From the NCBI RefSeq assembly GCF_004011805.1, contig NZ_RCHJ01000025.1, forward strand, positions 23,462 through 87,461: a DNA stretch of 64,000 bases. The letters are read 5' to 3'. Source of the stretch: Piscinibacter defluvii. GTDB taxonomy: Bacteria; Pseudomonadota; Gammaproteobacteria; Burkholderiales; Burkholderiaceae_C. The position numbers and the translations under genes are program-made. Positions 29,490 through 38,308 of the stretch are shown piece by piece. Below the pieces are notes generated by a model that saw nothing but the letters and a program-made list of their open reading frames with translations, was not told the origin of the DNA and made no database searches. Every line of letters starts with the position of its first letter. Position 1 is the stretch's first letter.

Positions 29490-31997
29490 TCACCGTGCCG
29501 CTGCCTCGTCGAGGAGGCGCAGCAGTTTCGGTATGTCGACCGGCTTCGTCAGGTACGCTTCGAATCCCAGTCGCAAGGCAGCATCGATCTGGGCTGGCAG
29601 CGCGTCGGCGGACAGCGCCACGAACCGGATGCCCTTGGTGCGCGGGTCGGCGAGCAGCACGCTGACCAGTTCGAGCCCCGTCGAGTCGCCCAAATGCATG
29701 TCGACGAGCATGAGATCCGGCGGGTTCGATCGCGCCGACGCGAGCGCCTGCGCCCCCGACGTGGCGATTCGCAGTTCGAACGCCGGGCGTGCATGCAACG
29801 CGCCGCGGACGACCTCGACATTGACCTCGTTGTCTTCCGCATACAGAACGCGCAAGGGCGCCAGCGAGGCCGGCAGCGTCGCCTGGCCTTCGTTGTCCTT
29901 GTCGATGGCCGGCGTCCTGGCGGCCTCGAGCGTCAGGATGGCTGTGGTCCCCTGGCCGCTGCGGCTGGTCAGATGGAGATCACCGCCCATCAACTGGGCC
30001 AGATGGCGAGCCAGAACGAGACCGATGCCGGTGCCTTCGACGCCAGAGCGCTCGGCACCCAGTCGATTGAACGGCTCGAACAAGTGCACCTGTTGAGCGT
30101 CGGTCATGCCCATGCCGTTGTCGATGACGCGAACCTCCCAATGCGTCGCCAGCCGATCCCACTCGACCTTGGCTGTTCCGCCCGGGCGGTTGTACTTCAC
30201 CGCGTTTGACAGCAGATTCAGCAGAACCTGGCGCAGGCGTACACGGTCGGCTCGAACGAGCGCCTGGGTGCCATCCGTAGCATGTCGGGGCGACAGCTGA
30301 AGTTCAACGCCCTTGGCGTCCGACTGCGCACGCAGCATGGTGCAGCACTCGCCAGCGACCTCCGCCAGGTCGACAACCTCCGGCGATACCGGCAACTGGC
30401 CAGCTTCGATGCGCGACAGGTCGAGCACGTCACCGATCAGCGCAAGCAGATGGGCCCCGGCCTGTTCGATCCGCTGGACGCGTTGAGCAGCTTCCGCTGG
30501 CAGAGGATTGCGCTCGTCCATTCGCAGCAACTGGGCAAAGCCCATCACGGCATTCAACGGGGTCCGAACCTCGTGGCTCATGCGGGACAGAAAGTGCGTC
30601 TTAGCCGCATTGGCCCTGAGCGCCACGTCGGCTGCCCTGATCGCAGCCTCGGCCTGCATGCGGGCACTGATGTCCTTGGCCACTGCGATCAGGTAGTCCG
30701 GTCGGTTGGCCGCGTCGCGCGCCAGCGCGACCGCCTGGAGCACCCAGATGGCGGTGCCGTCGCCTCTCAGCATCCGCTTCTCGACCGAGTAGCGAGGCAC
30801 CTCGCCGCGCAGCAGGCGCTGTAGGCTCGCCGCTTCGACCGCAACGTCTTCGGACCGGGTCGCCTTCGACCAGTGCATCCCGAGGAGGTGCTCGCGTGTG
30901 ACGCCCAACATCTCAGCGAGCGCGCTGTTGACCTCCAGGAATCGACCATCCAGCGCCATGCGTGCCATGCCGACCGGCGCCAGTTCGAAGGTGTCGCGCA
31001 TCTGCTGCGTGGTCCGGTCCCGCTCGGCCCGCGCCTGCACGCGTTCGCCAATGTCGATGAAGGTGATGACGTGGCCGAGTGACTGATCCGCGTGCTCCAA
31101 GGCGTGGCAGCTCAGATCGACCAACAGTGGAGTGCCATCGACGCGGCGCATCGTAAGCTCGCGAGTCCCGAGGTTCTCTGCGGTGCGCAGCCATGTCTGC
31201 GCTTCGGGCGACGATCCGCCATCGACAAAGCTGCCCACGATGCGGCCGACGAGCGCGGCTTGGCTGCGATGGCCCAGCATGCGAGCGGCCGATCGATTGG
31301 CGAAGGTGCATTGGCCGTCTTCATCGAAGCCGAGAACGCCTTCGGCCATGGCGTCCAGCAATCTGCGCGTCGCGCGGGCCTGGTCGTGCAGCTTCGTCTC
31401 TGCCGCCACGCGGGCCGACTCGTCCCGCACGAACGCGGCATAGCAGCCCAGATCGGCCAGCCAAGCCGTGGTCAGCTGCACGGGCAGGCTGCTTCCGTCG
31501 CGGCGCGCCTGGACCATGAAGCTGCGGCTCACACCCGTCCGCCGAACGGCATCGAGATGTTCGTCGAGGCCGGCCACTGAGTCCGGGTGTGTCAGTTCGG
31601 ACAGGCGGCGCCCGGACAACTGCTCCTGGGGGCGGTCGAGCATCGTGCGGTAGCCCTGGTTGCTGCGGACGATCCTGCCCTGCGGGTCTGCCACCACGAA
31701 GCCGTCGCTGGCGACATCCATGGCCCGTTCGGCCAGGTGCGCGCGACGTCGCCACCCGCGCAGGACAGGGACCAGCATGGTGGCGCAGATCGCGCTGAGC
31801 GCGGCATCGTCGACCAGGATTTCCGCCCAGACACCGAGGCGGTGTTGCCACCATCGCTCCGTGACGGACAGGACGAGCAGGTCTGCGGCGAAGACCACCA
31901 GGACGACGGCCAGGACCAGTCCTGCGAGCGACCAGGGCGCTTCGAGAAGCAGTCGGGCGACTCGCTGCCGCAGGGCATCGGAAAGTCGGGAGCGCAT
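29490..31997 (-). CDS. Hybrid sensor histidine kinase with three PAS domains and receiver
   Basis: An 835-residue hybrid kinase. Order: two transmembrane helices (about residues 20-42 and 58-80), PAS1 (from about 90, DGFVVADPQGRIVRSN), PAS2 (from 215, EGVLGFDEDGQCTFANRSAARMLG), PAS3 with PAC (from 340, APVGMARMALDGRFLEVN), HisKA with phospho-His in FLSRMSHEVRTPLNAVMGF, HATPase (LLNLLSNAVKYNRPGG, EGTGIGLVLARHLAQLMGG) and a C-terminal receiver with Asp in LMLVDMHLGDSTGL. There is no output domain, so signal must pass to a separate Hpt or regulator. The ATG at 31997 is used; an in-frame ATG at 32042 would add 15 residues. It heads the unit with DedA and MFS. Confidence 0.9.
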   Translation of the reverse strand: MRSRLSDALRQRVARLLLEAPWSLAGLVLAVVLVVFAADLLVLSVTERWWQHRLGVWAEILVDDAALSAICATMLVPVLRGWRRRAHLAERAMDVASDGFVVADPQGRIVRSNQGYRTMLDRPQEQLSGRRLSELTHPDSVAGLDEHLDAVRRTGVSRSFMVQARRDGSSLPVQLTTAWLADLGCYAAFVRDESARVAAETKLHDQARATRRLLDAMAEGVLGFDEDGQCTFANRSAARMLGHRSQAALVGRIVGSFVDGGSSPEAQTWLRTAENLGTRELTMRRVDGTPLLVDLSCHALEHADQSLGHVITFIDIGERVQARAERDRTTQQMRDTFELAPVGMARMALDGRFLEVNSALAEMLGVTREHLLGMHWSKATRSEDVAVEAASLQRLLRGEVPRYSVEKRMLRGDGTAIWVLQAVALARDAANRPDYLIAVAKDISARMQAEAAIRAADVALRANAAKTHFLSRMSHEVRTPLNAVMGFAQLLRMDERNPLPAEAAQRVQRIEQAGAHLLALIGDVLDLSRIEAGQLPVSPEVVDLAEVAGECCTMLRAQSDAKGVELQLSPRHATDGTQALVRADRVRLRQVLLNLLSNAVKYNRPGGTAKVEWDRLATHWEVRVIDNGMGMTDAQQVHLFEPFNRLGAERSGVEGTGIGLVLARHLAQLMGGDLHLTSRSGQGTTAILTLEAARTPAIDKDNEGQATLPASLAPLRVLYAEDNEVNVEVVRGALHARPAFELRIATSGAQALASARSNPPDLMLVDMHLGDSTGLELVSVLLADPRTKGIRFVALSADALPAQIDAALRLGFEAYLTKPVDIPKLLRLLDEAAAR

Positions 31998-32140
31998 GGC
32001 AGCGGGATGGATGGACGTTGGCAGCTCAAAGCATGTGCGCAAGGGCTACGCGCACGGCAGTGGCGACTGGCATGAAATGGCCGTGCCGATGGTCACTTTG
32101 CAGGGCCGAGCGTCACGACGTGGAATGCTCTGCGTGCGAG

Positions 32141-32157
32141 TTAAGTCCCGCCTAAGT
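32141..32157 (+). promoter_or_regulatory. PmrA/QseB-type box upstream of DUF2076-regulator-kinase-Cls operon
   Basis: TTAAGT-CCCGC-CTAAGT, then 9 nt and TACGCT (32167-32172). The first gene starts at 32219, and the operon includes a PmrA-like system, suggesting autoregulation. Confidence 0.7.
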
Positions 32158-32218
32158 GATGGTCCATACGCTGAATTCGCACAGAGTTCACTGCCTTGCA
32201 GGCAACGAAAGGACAATC

Positions 32219-32779
32219 ATGGATACCCGCGAACGACTTCTGGTGAATCGGCTGATCACGAGAATTGCAGAGGCGCCGGACGTGGCGAAGGATGCCGATG
32301 CGCAGGCCGAGGTGGGGGCGTTGCTTCGCATCCGACCCGATGCGCCCTACCTGCTGGTGCAGCGGACGCTCATGCTCGAGGCCGCGCTCGAACAGGCGCA
32401 GGCCCGCATTGACGAACTGCAACGTGTCGCGCCGACGCTCGCGCCGGCTGCGCCGGTCGCGCCGTTGGTTGCGGCTCAGCCCGCCGTTGCCGGGGGCTTC
32501 GCGCCGCCCTCCGGGGCGGGTGGCTTCCTGCGCAATGCCGCGACGATCGGTGCCGGGGTTGTCGGTGGCAGTCTGCTGTTCCAGGGCATCGAGTCACTCC
32601 TGCATGGAGGGCGGAACTGGGGTGGCGGCGCTGCTCAAGCGCCGGTGGAGGTGTTCGAGACCAACAACTTCATCCAGTCTGCGGACGGGATGGACCGTCC
32701 GGACCCGCTGACAGGGATGGAAGTCGCCGATCTGCCGGGCGACTCGGTCTTCGACGATGGTGGGGGCCTCTGGCCCTGA
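32219..32779 (+). CDS. DUF2076 family protein
   Basis: A 186-residue protein. The ATG at 32219 has an AAAGGAC site. The N-terminal ~75 residues are a helical block with RERLLVNRLITRI and RPDAPYLLVQRTLMLEAALEQAQARIDEL in outline, the hallmark of DUF2076. An Ala/Pro linker follows, then a glycine-rich hydrophobic helix (GFLRNAATIGAGVVGGSLLFQGI) and an Asp-rich C-terminus. DUF2076 proteins are annotated as possible periplasmic ligand-binding or envelope proteins with no defined function; there is no signal peptide here, so the glycine-rich helix may anchor it. It opens an operon with a small membrane protein, a two-component system and a cardiolipin synthase-like gene. Confidence 0.8.
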   Translation: MDTRERLLVNRLITRIAEAPDVAKDADAQAEVGALLRIRPDAPYLLVQRTLMLEAALEQAQARIDELQRVAPTLAPAAPVAPLVAAQPAVAGGFAPPSGAGGFLRNAATIGAGVVGGSLLFQGIESLLHGGRNWGGGAAQAPVEVFETNNFIQSADGMDRPDPLTGMEVADLPGDSVFDDGGGLWP

Positions 32780-32789
32780 AGGCACTCGC

Positions 32790-33056
32790 ATGCAACCGCT
32801 CTACATTCGCGTGTTCGACCTGCACGAAAACCGCACCATCGACATCACGCCGATGCCGTGGTGGCGACGCTCTGCGCGTGCGCTGCTCGCACTGCTGTTC
32901 TTCCTGGTCGCCGTTCCTCTGCTTTGGTTGGCGGGTGCCGTGTTGGGCCTTTTCGTCCTGGGCGTCGGCGCCGTTATGCTCGGACTGGCGGCGTTTGGAA
33001 CGACGGGGGCGCATCGCAATCGCCGGAATCGCCGCGATCCGCCGCAGGCGCCGTGA
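32790..33056 (+). CDS. Small two-helix membrane protein
   Basis: An 88-residue protein with a short polar N-terminus (YIRVFDLHENRTIDITPMPWW), one long or two short hydrophobic helices (ALLALLFFLVAVPLLWL and LGLFVLGVGAVMLGLAAFG) and a basic Arg/Asn-rich tail. The ATG at 32790 is preceded by GAAGG, 10 bp after the DUF2076 stop; the regulator gene begins 13 bp later. Small membrane proteins in PmrAB/PhoPQ-type operons often modulate the kinase (for example PmrR, MgrB), but no sequence relation to those is visible. I do not recognise a family. Confidence 0.7.
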   Translation: MQPLYIRVFDLHENRTIDITPMPWWRRSARALLALLFFLVAVPLLWLAGAVLGLFVLGVGAVMLGLAAFGTTGAHRNRRNRRDPPQAP

Positions 33057-33069
33057 AGCAAGGACGAGC

Positions 33070-33729
33070 ATGAGACTGCTGCTGGTCGAAGACGACACCA
33101 TGATCGGCGAGTCGGTGCTGGACCTGCTGCGCGCGGAACACTATGCCGTCGATTGGGTGAAGGATGGCGACATGGCCGAGACGGCACTTCGCTCCCAAGG
33201 TTATGACCTGGTAATGCTCGACCTGGGGCTTCCCCGACGCGATGGCTTGTCTGTGCTGCGAGCGATGCGCGCACGCAGGGACCGGACTCCGGTCCTCATC
33301 GCGACGGCGCGTGACTCGATCCAGCAACGCATCGAAGGACTCGATGCGGGTGCGGACGATTACGTGCTAAAGCCTTACGACCTCGACGAGTTGCTGGCGC
33401 GCATTCGGGCCCTGGTGCGCCGGGCGTCCGGGCGGGCCGAACCCGTCTACGAGCACCTTGGCGTCAGCATCAGTCCGGCCACGCGCGAAGTCAGTGTGCA
33501 TGGCGATCCGGTCGTGCTGTCGGCGCGCGAGTGGGCCGTCCTGGAGCCTCTGCTGGCTCGGCCGGGCCTGGTGCTCTCCCGCGCCCAGCTCGAAGAGAAG
33601 CTCTATGGCTGGAAGGATGAGATCAGCAGCAACGCCGTGGAGGTGTACATCCACGGCCTGCGCAAGAAGCTCGGCGCCGAACTGATCCAGAACGTCCGCG
33701 GAGTGGGCTACATGGTGCCAAGGTCTTGA
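33070..33729 (+). CDS. Response regulator, PmrA/QseB-like (OmpR family)
   Basis: A 219-residue OmpR-family regulator beginning at the ATG at 33070. The receiver has VEDDTMIGESV, phospho-Asp in LVMLDLGLPRRDGL, and YVLKPYDLDELLARI. The DNA-binding domain has SAREWAVLEPLLARPGLVLSR, KLYGWKDEISSNAVEVYIHGLRKKLG and IQNVRGVGYMV. It shares the YGW-x-(D/E)E-x2-SNA(V/I)E recognition-helix region with the regulators at 13151 and 16697, so the three may bind similar sites. It is followed by its kinase (3-bp gap) and lies in the operon behind the 32141 box that also carries a cardiolipin synthase-like gene and precedes eptA. Confidence 0.9.
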   Translation: MRLLLVEDDTMIGESVLDLLRAEHYAVDWVKDGDMAETALRSQGYDLVMLDLGLPRRDGLSVLRAMRARRDRTPVLIATARDSIQQRIEGLDAGADDYVLKPYDLDELLARIRALVRRASGRAEPVYEHLGVSISPATREVSVHGDPVVLSAREWAVLEPLLARPGLVLSRAQLEEKLYGWKDEISSNAVEVYIHGLRKKLGAELIQNVRGVGYMVPRS

Positions 33730-33732
33730 GCG

Positions 33733-35082
33733 ATGAGCCTGCAGCCGCCGCACTCGCTACGCACCCGCCTGCTGTGGTTCCTTCTGGCCGCCATCACGCT
33801 CACCGCCGTGGTGCAGGCCGTCATCGCGTATCGCACGGCTCGTTCCGAGGCGGATGAGATCTTCGACTATCACATGCAGCAGATGGCGATGTCGCTGCGG
33901 TCGGGGCTTCCGCTGGCCGGCACCGTTCATGACGGCGAAGACAGGCCCGACGAGGAGGGATATGACTTCGTGGTCCAGGTCTGGACCTCCGATGGATTGC
34001 GCGTGTTTCAATCGGCGCATGCCGCGCTGCCGCGCCGTGCCGCGCTGGGCTTCTCGAACGTGCAGGCCAGGGGCACGACATATCGCGTCTTCTCGATGCA
34101 GGCGGGGCCACAGATCGTCCAGGTCGCCCAGGACATGGCGGCGCGCCAGGACATGGCGGGCACGCTCGCTTTGCGGACGCTGCTGCCGATCGCCCTGATG
34201 GCGCCACTCCTGATGCTGCTCGTCTGGTGGGTGGTCAGCAGCTCGTTGGCGCCGGTGTCGCGCGCGCGCCGCCAGGTGGCGGAGCGCCAGGCCGACGGTC
34301 TCGACGAGGTCAGCGAAGCAGGATTGCCTGACGAGATTCGTCCGCTGGTGCATGAACTGAACCTGTTGTTTGGACGTGTGCGACAGGCCTTCGACGCACA
34401 GAAGAACTTTGTCGCCGACGCCGCCCATGAGCTCCGATCGCCGCTGGCGGCGCTGAAGCTGCAGGTCCAGGGATTGCAGCGCGCCGCCGACGATGACGCA
34501 CGCGGCCTCGCCGTGGCGCGCCTCAACGCAGGCATCGACAGAGCAGCGCGACTCGTCGAGCAACTGCTGCTCCTGGCGCGACACCAGGCCAGTGCCGCCG
34601 GCGGCCAACGGCCCGAGCCGGTGGCGCTCGCGGCACTGGCGCGGCAAGCCGTCGCAGACGCCGCGCCGCTGGCCCAGGCCCGGCGCATCGATCTGGGCGT
34701 GTCACGTGCTGATGAAGGCGAGCTGACCGGGCACCCGGACGCACTTCGCATCCTCTTGCGAAATCTGCTGGACAACGCCATCAAGTACACACCCGAAGGC
34801 GGCGTGGTCGATGTCGAGGTTCATGTCGGCTCAGGCGGGACGCTGCTCACGATCGATGACACCGGGCCCGGCATCCCGGAAGCGGATCGCCAGCGGGTGC
34901 TCGATCGCTTCTACCGCATCGCAGGCGCAGCTGCGACGGGAAGCGGCCTGGGCTTGGCCATCGTCAAGTCCATCGCTGAACTGCACGGCGCAACCCTGAC
35001 CCTTGGGCGTTCGGAGCGTCTCGGCGGATTGCGTGTGGAAGTCTGCTTCGAGCGTGATGCGGTGATGCCCGGGCGGCGCTGA
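33733..35082 (+). CDS. Sensor histidine kinase, PmrB/QseC-like
   Basis: A 449-residue kinase. Helix 1 is at about residues 12-33, then a ~120-residue periplasmic domain with acidic segments (HDGEDRPDEEGYD), helix 2 near 155-175, HAMP, HisKA with NFVADAAHELRSPLAALKLQ, and HATPase motifs NLLDNAIKYTPEGG, DDTGPGIPEADR, LDRFYRIAGAAATGSGLGL. The acidic D/E-rich periplasmic loop is the type that in PmrB senses Fe(III), Al(III) or cationic peptides, though the exact ExxE motif is not evident. It is partnered with the regulator at 33070 and followed 4 bp later by the cardiolipin synthase-like gene. Confidence 0.9.
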   Translation: MSLQPPHSLRTRLLWFLLAAITLTAVVQAVIAYRTARSEADEIFDYHMQQMAMSLRSGLPLAGTVHDGEDRPDEEGYDFVVQVWTSDGLRVFQSAHAALPRRAALGFSNVQARGTTYRVFSMQAGPQIVQVAQDMAARQDMAGTLALRTLLPIALMAPLLMLLVWWVVSSSLAPVSRARRQVAERQADGLDEVSEAGLPDEIRPLVHELNLLFGRVRQAFDAQKNFVADAAHELRSPLAALKLQVQGLQRAADDDARGLAVARLNAGIDRAARLVEQLLLLARHQASAAGGQRPEPVALAALARQAVADAAPLAQARRIDLGVSRADEGELTGHPDALRILLRNLLDNAIKYTPEGGVVDVEVHVGSGGTLLTIDDTGPGIPEADRQRVLDRFYRIAGAAATGSGLGLAIVKSIAELHGATLTLGRSERLGGLRVEVCFERDAVMPGRR

Positions 35083-35086
35083 GCGC

Positions 35087-36490
35087 ATGCGCATCGCCTG
35101 GCCCTGGTCTCCGTCAGCGCTCGAGCACGGGGGCTTCATTGCCATCGGTCTGCTGGTCTACGTGCTGGCCACGCGTGTGGGCAAGCAGCGCCGCCATCCC
35201 TCCGCCGCGATCGGCTGGGTGCTGTCCATCATCGCCTTCCCCTACGTCGCGGTTCCCTTGTTCTTGATTTTCGGTACCCGCAAGGTCGCTCGGGCTCCGG
35301 CAGTGGGCGTTGCCGAAGCGCCAGTGGATACCGCTGCGCGGGAGCATGTGCCCCGCTGGGCTGCCGTGGCACTCGCGGCCATGCATGTCGAGCCACCTTG
35401 CCGCGTTGGTCGTGTGGAGTTTCAGTCCGACGGCGCTCAAGCGCTGCGCTCGCTGATCGAGCTGTGTGACGGTGCTGCCTCGACGCTGGCGGTGCAGACC
35501 TTCGTCTTCCGCAACGACGCGGTGGGACAAGCGGCCGCCCGTGCTCTCGGGGCGGCCGCAAGGCGCGGCGTGAGGACGCGGTTGCTGGTCGACGGTGTCG
35601 GCAGCGCCGCATTGCCGCGAGGTGTGGTTCATCAATTGCGTTCGGCTGGCGTTGAAGTGCGATCCTTCATGCCGCTGCTGCACAACCCGATGCGTGGGCG
35701 AACGAACCTGCGCAACCATCGAAAGCTCGCCGTGGCGGACGGCAGCGTGCTCTGGGCCGGCGGCCGAAATCTGGCGATCGAGTACTTCGTCGACAGTGGC
35801 GGCAAGCGCGCCTGGATCGATCTCGGTTTCACAGCCACGGGATCGTTGGCGGCCTCGGCACAACGGCAGTTCGATGACGATTGGCTGTTCGCCGGGGGTT
35901 CGTCCACTTCAGCGGGCTCGGACTGCAGGCTTGAACACGTCGCGGATTCGGGCGGATCGTGGGCCCAATGGGTGGCCAGCGGACCGGACCGTCGAGACGA
36001 CACGCTGCACGATCTGCTGATGACGGCGGCCTATCACGCCAACCAGCGGATTCTGGCTGTCACACCGTATTTCGTGCCCGATGACGCGTTGCTGCAGGCG
36101 CTGCTCATGGCAGCCCGGCGAGGGGTGAAAGTGAGCCTCGTGCTCCCTGCACGATCGAATCACCGACTGGCCGACATCGCACGCGAGAAATCTGTCCGCG
36201 CCCTGGTCGATGCCGGCGCGGATGTCCGCTTGACACCCTGCATGGTCCACGCCAAGGTGCTCGTGATCGACGAAGGTGTCGCGATGTGCGGCTCGCTGAA
36301 TCTCGACGGACGAAGCCTCTTCTTGAACTACGAGGCCATGGCGGTGTTCTACGGCAGGGACGAGGTGCAATGGCTGGCCGAGTGGACCCGATCACTGGCG
36401 GCCACGGGGCAGCCTCATCCCGGTGGCGCCCCGTCGCTTGCGCGTGATGTCCTGGAAGGCGTGGTCCGAGCGATAGGCTTCCAACTCTAG
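35087..36490 (+). CDS. cls: Cardiolipin synthase-like phospholipase D protein
   Basis: A 467-residue membrane phospholipase D-family enzyme. Two N-terminal helices (about 12-32 and 38-62, including the IIAFPYVAVPLFLIFG segment of Cls proteins) are followed by two PLD repeats with intact HKD motifs: NHRKLAVADGSVLWAGGRN (about residue 208) and VHAKVLVIDEGVAMCGSLN (about residue 388). Cardiolipin synthases join two phosphatidylglycerols, or PG with PE, in the inner membrane. Length matches ClsA (~480). It is the last gene of the DUF2076-PmrAB-like operon, fitting control of anionic phospholipids together with lipid A charge. Confidence 0.88.
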   Translation: MRIAWPWSPSALEHGGFIAIGLLVYVLATRVGKQRRHPSAAIGWVLSIIAFPYVAVPLFLIFGTRKVARAPAVGVAEAPVDTAAREHVPRWAAVALAAMHVEPPCRVGRVEFQSDGAQALRSLIELCDGAASTLAVQTFVFRNDAVGQAAARALGAAARRGVRTRLLVDGVGSAALPRGVVHQLRSAGVEVRSFMPLLHNPMRGRTNLRNHRKLAVADGSVLWAGGRNLAIEYFVDSGGKRAWIDLGFTATGSLAASAQRQFDDDWLFAGGSSTSAGSDCRLEHVADSGGSWAQWVASGPDRRDDTLHDLLMTAAYHANQRILAVTPYFVPDDALLQALLMAARRGVKVSLVLPARSNHRLADIAREKSVRALVDAGADVRLTPCMVHAKVLVIDEGVAMCGSLNLDGRSLFLNYEAMAVFYGRDEVQWLAEWTRSLAATGQPHPGGAPSLARDVLEGVVRAIGFQL

Positions 36491-36493
36491 GGG

Positions 36494-36510
36494 TTAAGTC
36501 TCGCTTAAGT
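36494..36510 (+). promoter_or_regulatory. PmrA/QseB-type box upstream of eptA
   Basis: TTAAGT-CTCGC-TTAAGT, a perfect direct repeat with 11-bp period, then 9 nt and AAGCAT (36520-36525). It lies directly after the cls stop and about 100 bp before eptA. In enterobacteria pmrC/eptA is the classic PmrA target. Confidence 0.75.
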
Positions 36511-36610
36511 CGCGCTGACAAGCATGCGGTGGGATGTTTGCCACCCCGCTACGCGGCCGGCGTAGTACCGCGTCCGCCAACTTCCCTGCGTCCCGAAGGC
36601 GCCCTTTCTC

Positions 36611-38284
36611 GTGCCGATGAACGATTCTCGGCCAGAGACCGCGGCCCCGCGCGATAGCACTCCCCAGGCATCATTGCGAGAGGCATCGGTCGCGAAGATG
36701 GCGCTGGCGGGCAGCGCCTTCTTTGCTGTCGCCTGCAATGGCCCATTCTTGACGGGTGCGCTGGCCGGGCGTGCCTGGACGGAACTCGCCACATGGGCGT
36801 TCGCCGGCGCGATGCTGCTGTTGCTGGCCTCTCTTCACTTCCTGCTCCTGTCGCTGTTGCTGTTCCGACCGTTCGCTCGGCCCGTTCTCGCGGTCCTGAT
36901 CATCGCCACTGCTTTCGCGACCTACTACATGCAGCGCTTCGGCGTCTACCTCGACCCCAGCATGCTGCGCAATGTCGTCAAGACAGATCCGGCGGAGGCC
37001 GGCGAACTGTTCGGGTGGAGCATGGTGCCCCATCTCCTCATTTACGCCGGGATTCCACTCCTCGTGCTCGGGCGCTATCGGGTCGCCAAGTTGTCGCTCC
37101 GGCGTTCCCTGACGATGCGGCTTGCCATGGTGCTGGCATCGCTGGGATTGCTCGTGGCGTCCGTGATGCTCGTTTTCCAGGACTTCTCGGCGCTGATGCG
37201 CAACCAGAAGGAACTGCGCTATCTCATCACGCCCGCGAACTACCTCTACTCGCTGACCCGCGTGCTCGTCGACGACACGCGTGAGGCGCGTGCGGCACGC
37301 TTGCCAGTCGGCACCGACGCCCGGCTGAGCAGTTCCTGGGGCAAACGGACCAGACCAGCCCTGTTCGTGCTGGTTGTGGGGGAGACCGTGCGCGCGTCCA
37401 ACTGGGGGCTGAATGGCTACGCGCGGCAGACCACACCGCAACTGGCTGCCCTGGACATGATCAACTTTCGTGACGTCACGGCCTGCGGCACGAACACGGA
37501 GACCTCGCTGCCGTGCATGTTCTCCGCCGTCGGCCGGCGTGACTACGACGAGACCCGCATCCGCACCAGCGAGTCACTGCTGCATGTTCTGAACCGCGCC
37601 GGATTTCAGGTGCTGTGGCGCGACAACCAGTCGGGCTGCAAAGGCGTCTGCGAGGGTCTGCCCCAGCAGCAACTCGACCTCGAAGCCATAGCGCCGCTTT
37701 GCAGCGACGGGCGTTGTCTCGACGAGATCCTGTTGCGCGGCCTGGACATGATCGTTCGCGATGCCAAGGGAAACCTGTTCGTCGTGCTGCACATGCTGGG
37801 CAACCACGGACCGGCCTACTACAAGCGATATCCGGACGCATTCCGGCGCTACACGCCCACCTGCGATACGGGTGAGTTGCGCAAGTGCAGCCAGCAGGAG
37901 ATCGTCAATGCGTACGACAACGCGATCCTGTACACCGACGATGTGCTTGCCAAGCTGGTGAATTTCCTGAACGAGCAGCAAGGTCGGTACGACACGGCGA
38001 TGCTTTACGTGTCGGACCATGGGGAATCGCTGGGCGAGAAGGGCCTGTACCTCCACGGTGTGCCTTACGCGATCGCACCTGACGAGCAGACCAAGGTGCC
38101 CATGACCTGGTGGTTGTCGCCAGGGTTTCTCGGGAGCTTCGGCCTCGAGCGCACCTGCCTGGGCGGGCAGGCCCTGAAGCCTTGGAGCCACGACAACCTG
38201 TTTCACACGGTGTTGGGCCTCCTCCAGGTGGACACAAATGTCTATGCCCCCGAACTGGATATCGCCAGCGCCTGCCGGCGCTGA
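36611..38284 (+). CDS. eptA: Phosphoethanolamine-lipid A transferase EptA
   Basis: A 557-residue EptA/PmrC/MCR-family enzyme that adds phosphoethanolamine to lipid A phosphates in the periplasm and so lowers affinity for polymyxins. The N-terminal five helices (about 28-185) anchor a periplasmic sulfatase-fold domain. Catalytic elements are visible: VVGETVRASNWGLNGYARQTTP (Zn-binding Glu), ACGTNTETSLPCMFS with the nucleophilic Thr near residue 296, LHMLGNHGPAYYKRYP (substrate His), and YVSDHGESLGEKGLYLHGVPY (Zn-binding Asp-His and a further His). Cysteines are placed as in the disulfide-bonded family. The start is GTG at 36611 by ribosome-site spacing; ATG at 36617 is the alternative. It is followed by a PAP2 gene. 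Confidence 0.95.
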   Translation: MPMNDSRPETAAPRDSTPQASLREASVAKMALAGSAFFAVACNGPFLTGALAGRAWTELATWAFAGAMLLLLASLHFLLLSLLLFRPFARPVLAVLIIATAFATYYMQRFGVYLDPSMLRNVVKTDPAEAGELFGWSMVPHLLIYAGIPLLVLGRYRVAKLSLRRSLTMRLAMVLASLGLLVASVMLVFQDFSALMRNQKELRYLITPANYLYSLTRVLVDDTREARAARLPVGTDARLSSSWGKRTRPALFVLVVGETVRASNWGLNGYARQTTPQLAALDMINFRDVTACGTNTETSLPCMFSAVGRRDYDETRIRTSESLLHVLNRAGFQVLWRDNQSGCKGVCEGLPQQQLDLEAIAPLCSDGRCLDEILLRGLDMIVRDAKGNLFVVLHMLGNHGPAYYKRYPDAFRRYTPTCDTGELRKCSQQEIVNAYDNAILYTDDVLAKLVNFLNEQQGRYDTAMLYVSDHGESLGEKGLYLHGVPYAIAPDEQTKVPMTWWLSPGFLGSFGLERTCLGGQALKPWSHDNLFHTVLGLLQVDTNVYAPELDIASACRR

Positions 38285-38308
38285 GCGTCCACCTGACCCG
38301 ACTGACGC

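Noticed and set aside
36611..38284. Calling the EptA gene a mobile mcr gene
   Set aside because: No insertion sequence, integrase or composition change surrounds it and it is embedded in a matching chromosomal regulon, so an intrinsic eptA is the better reading.
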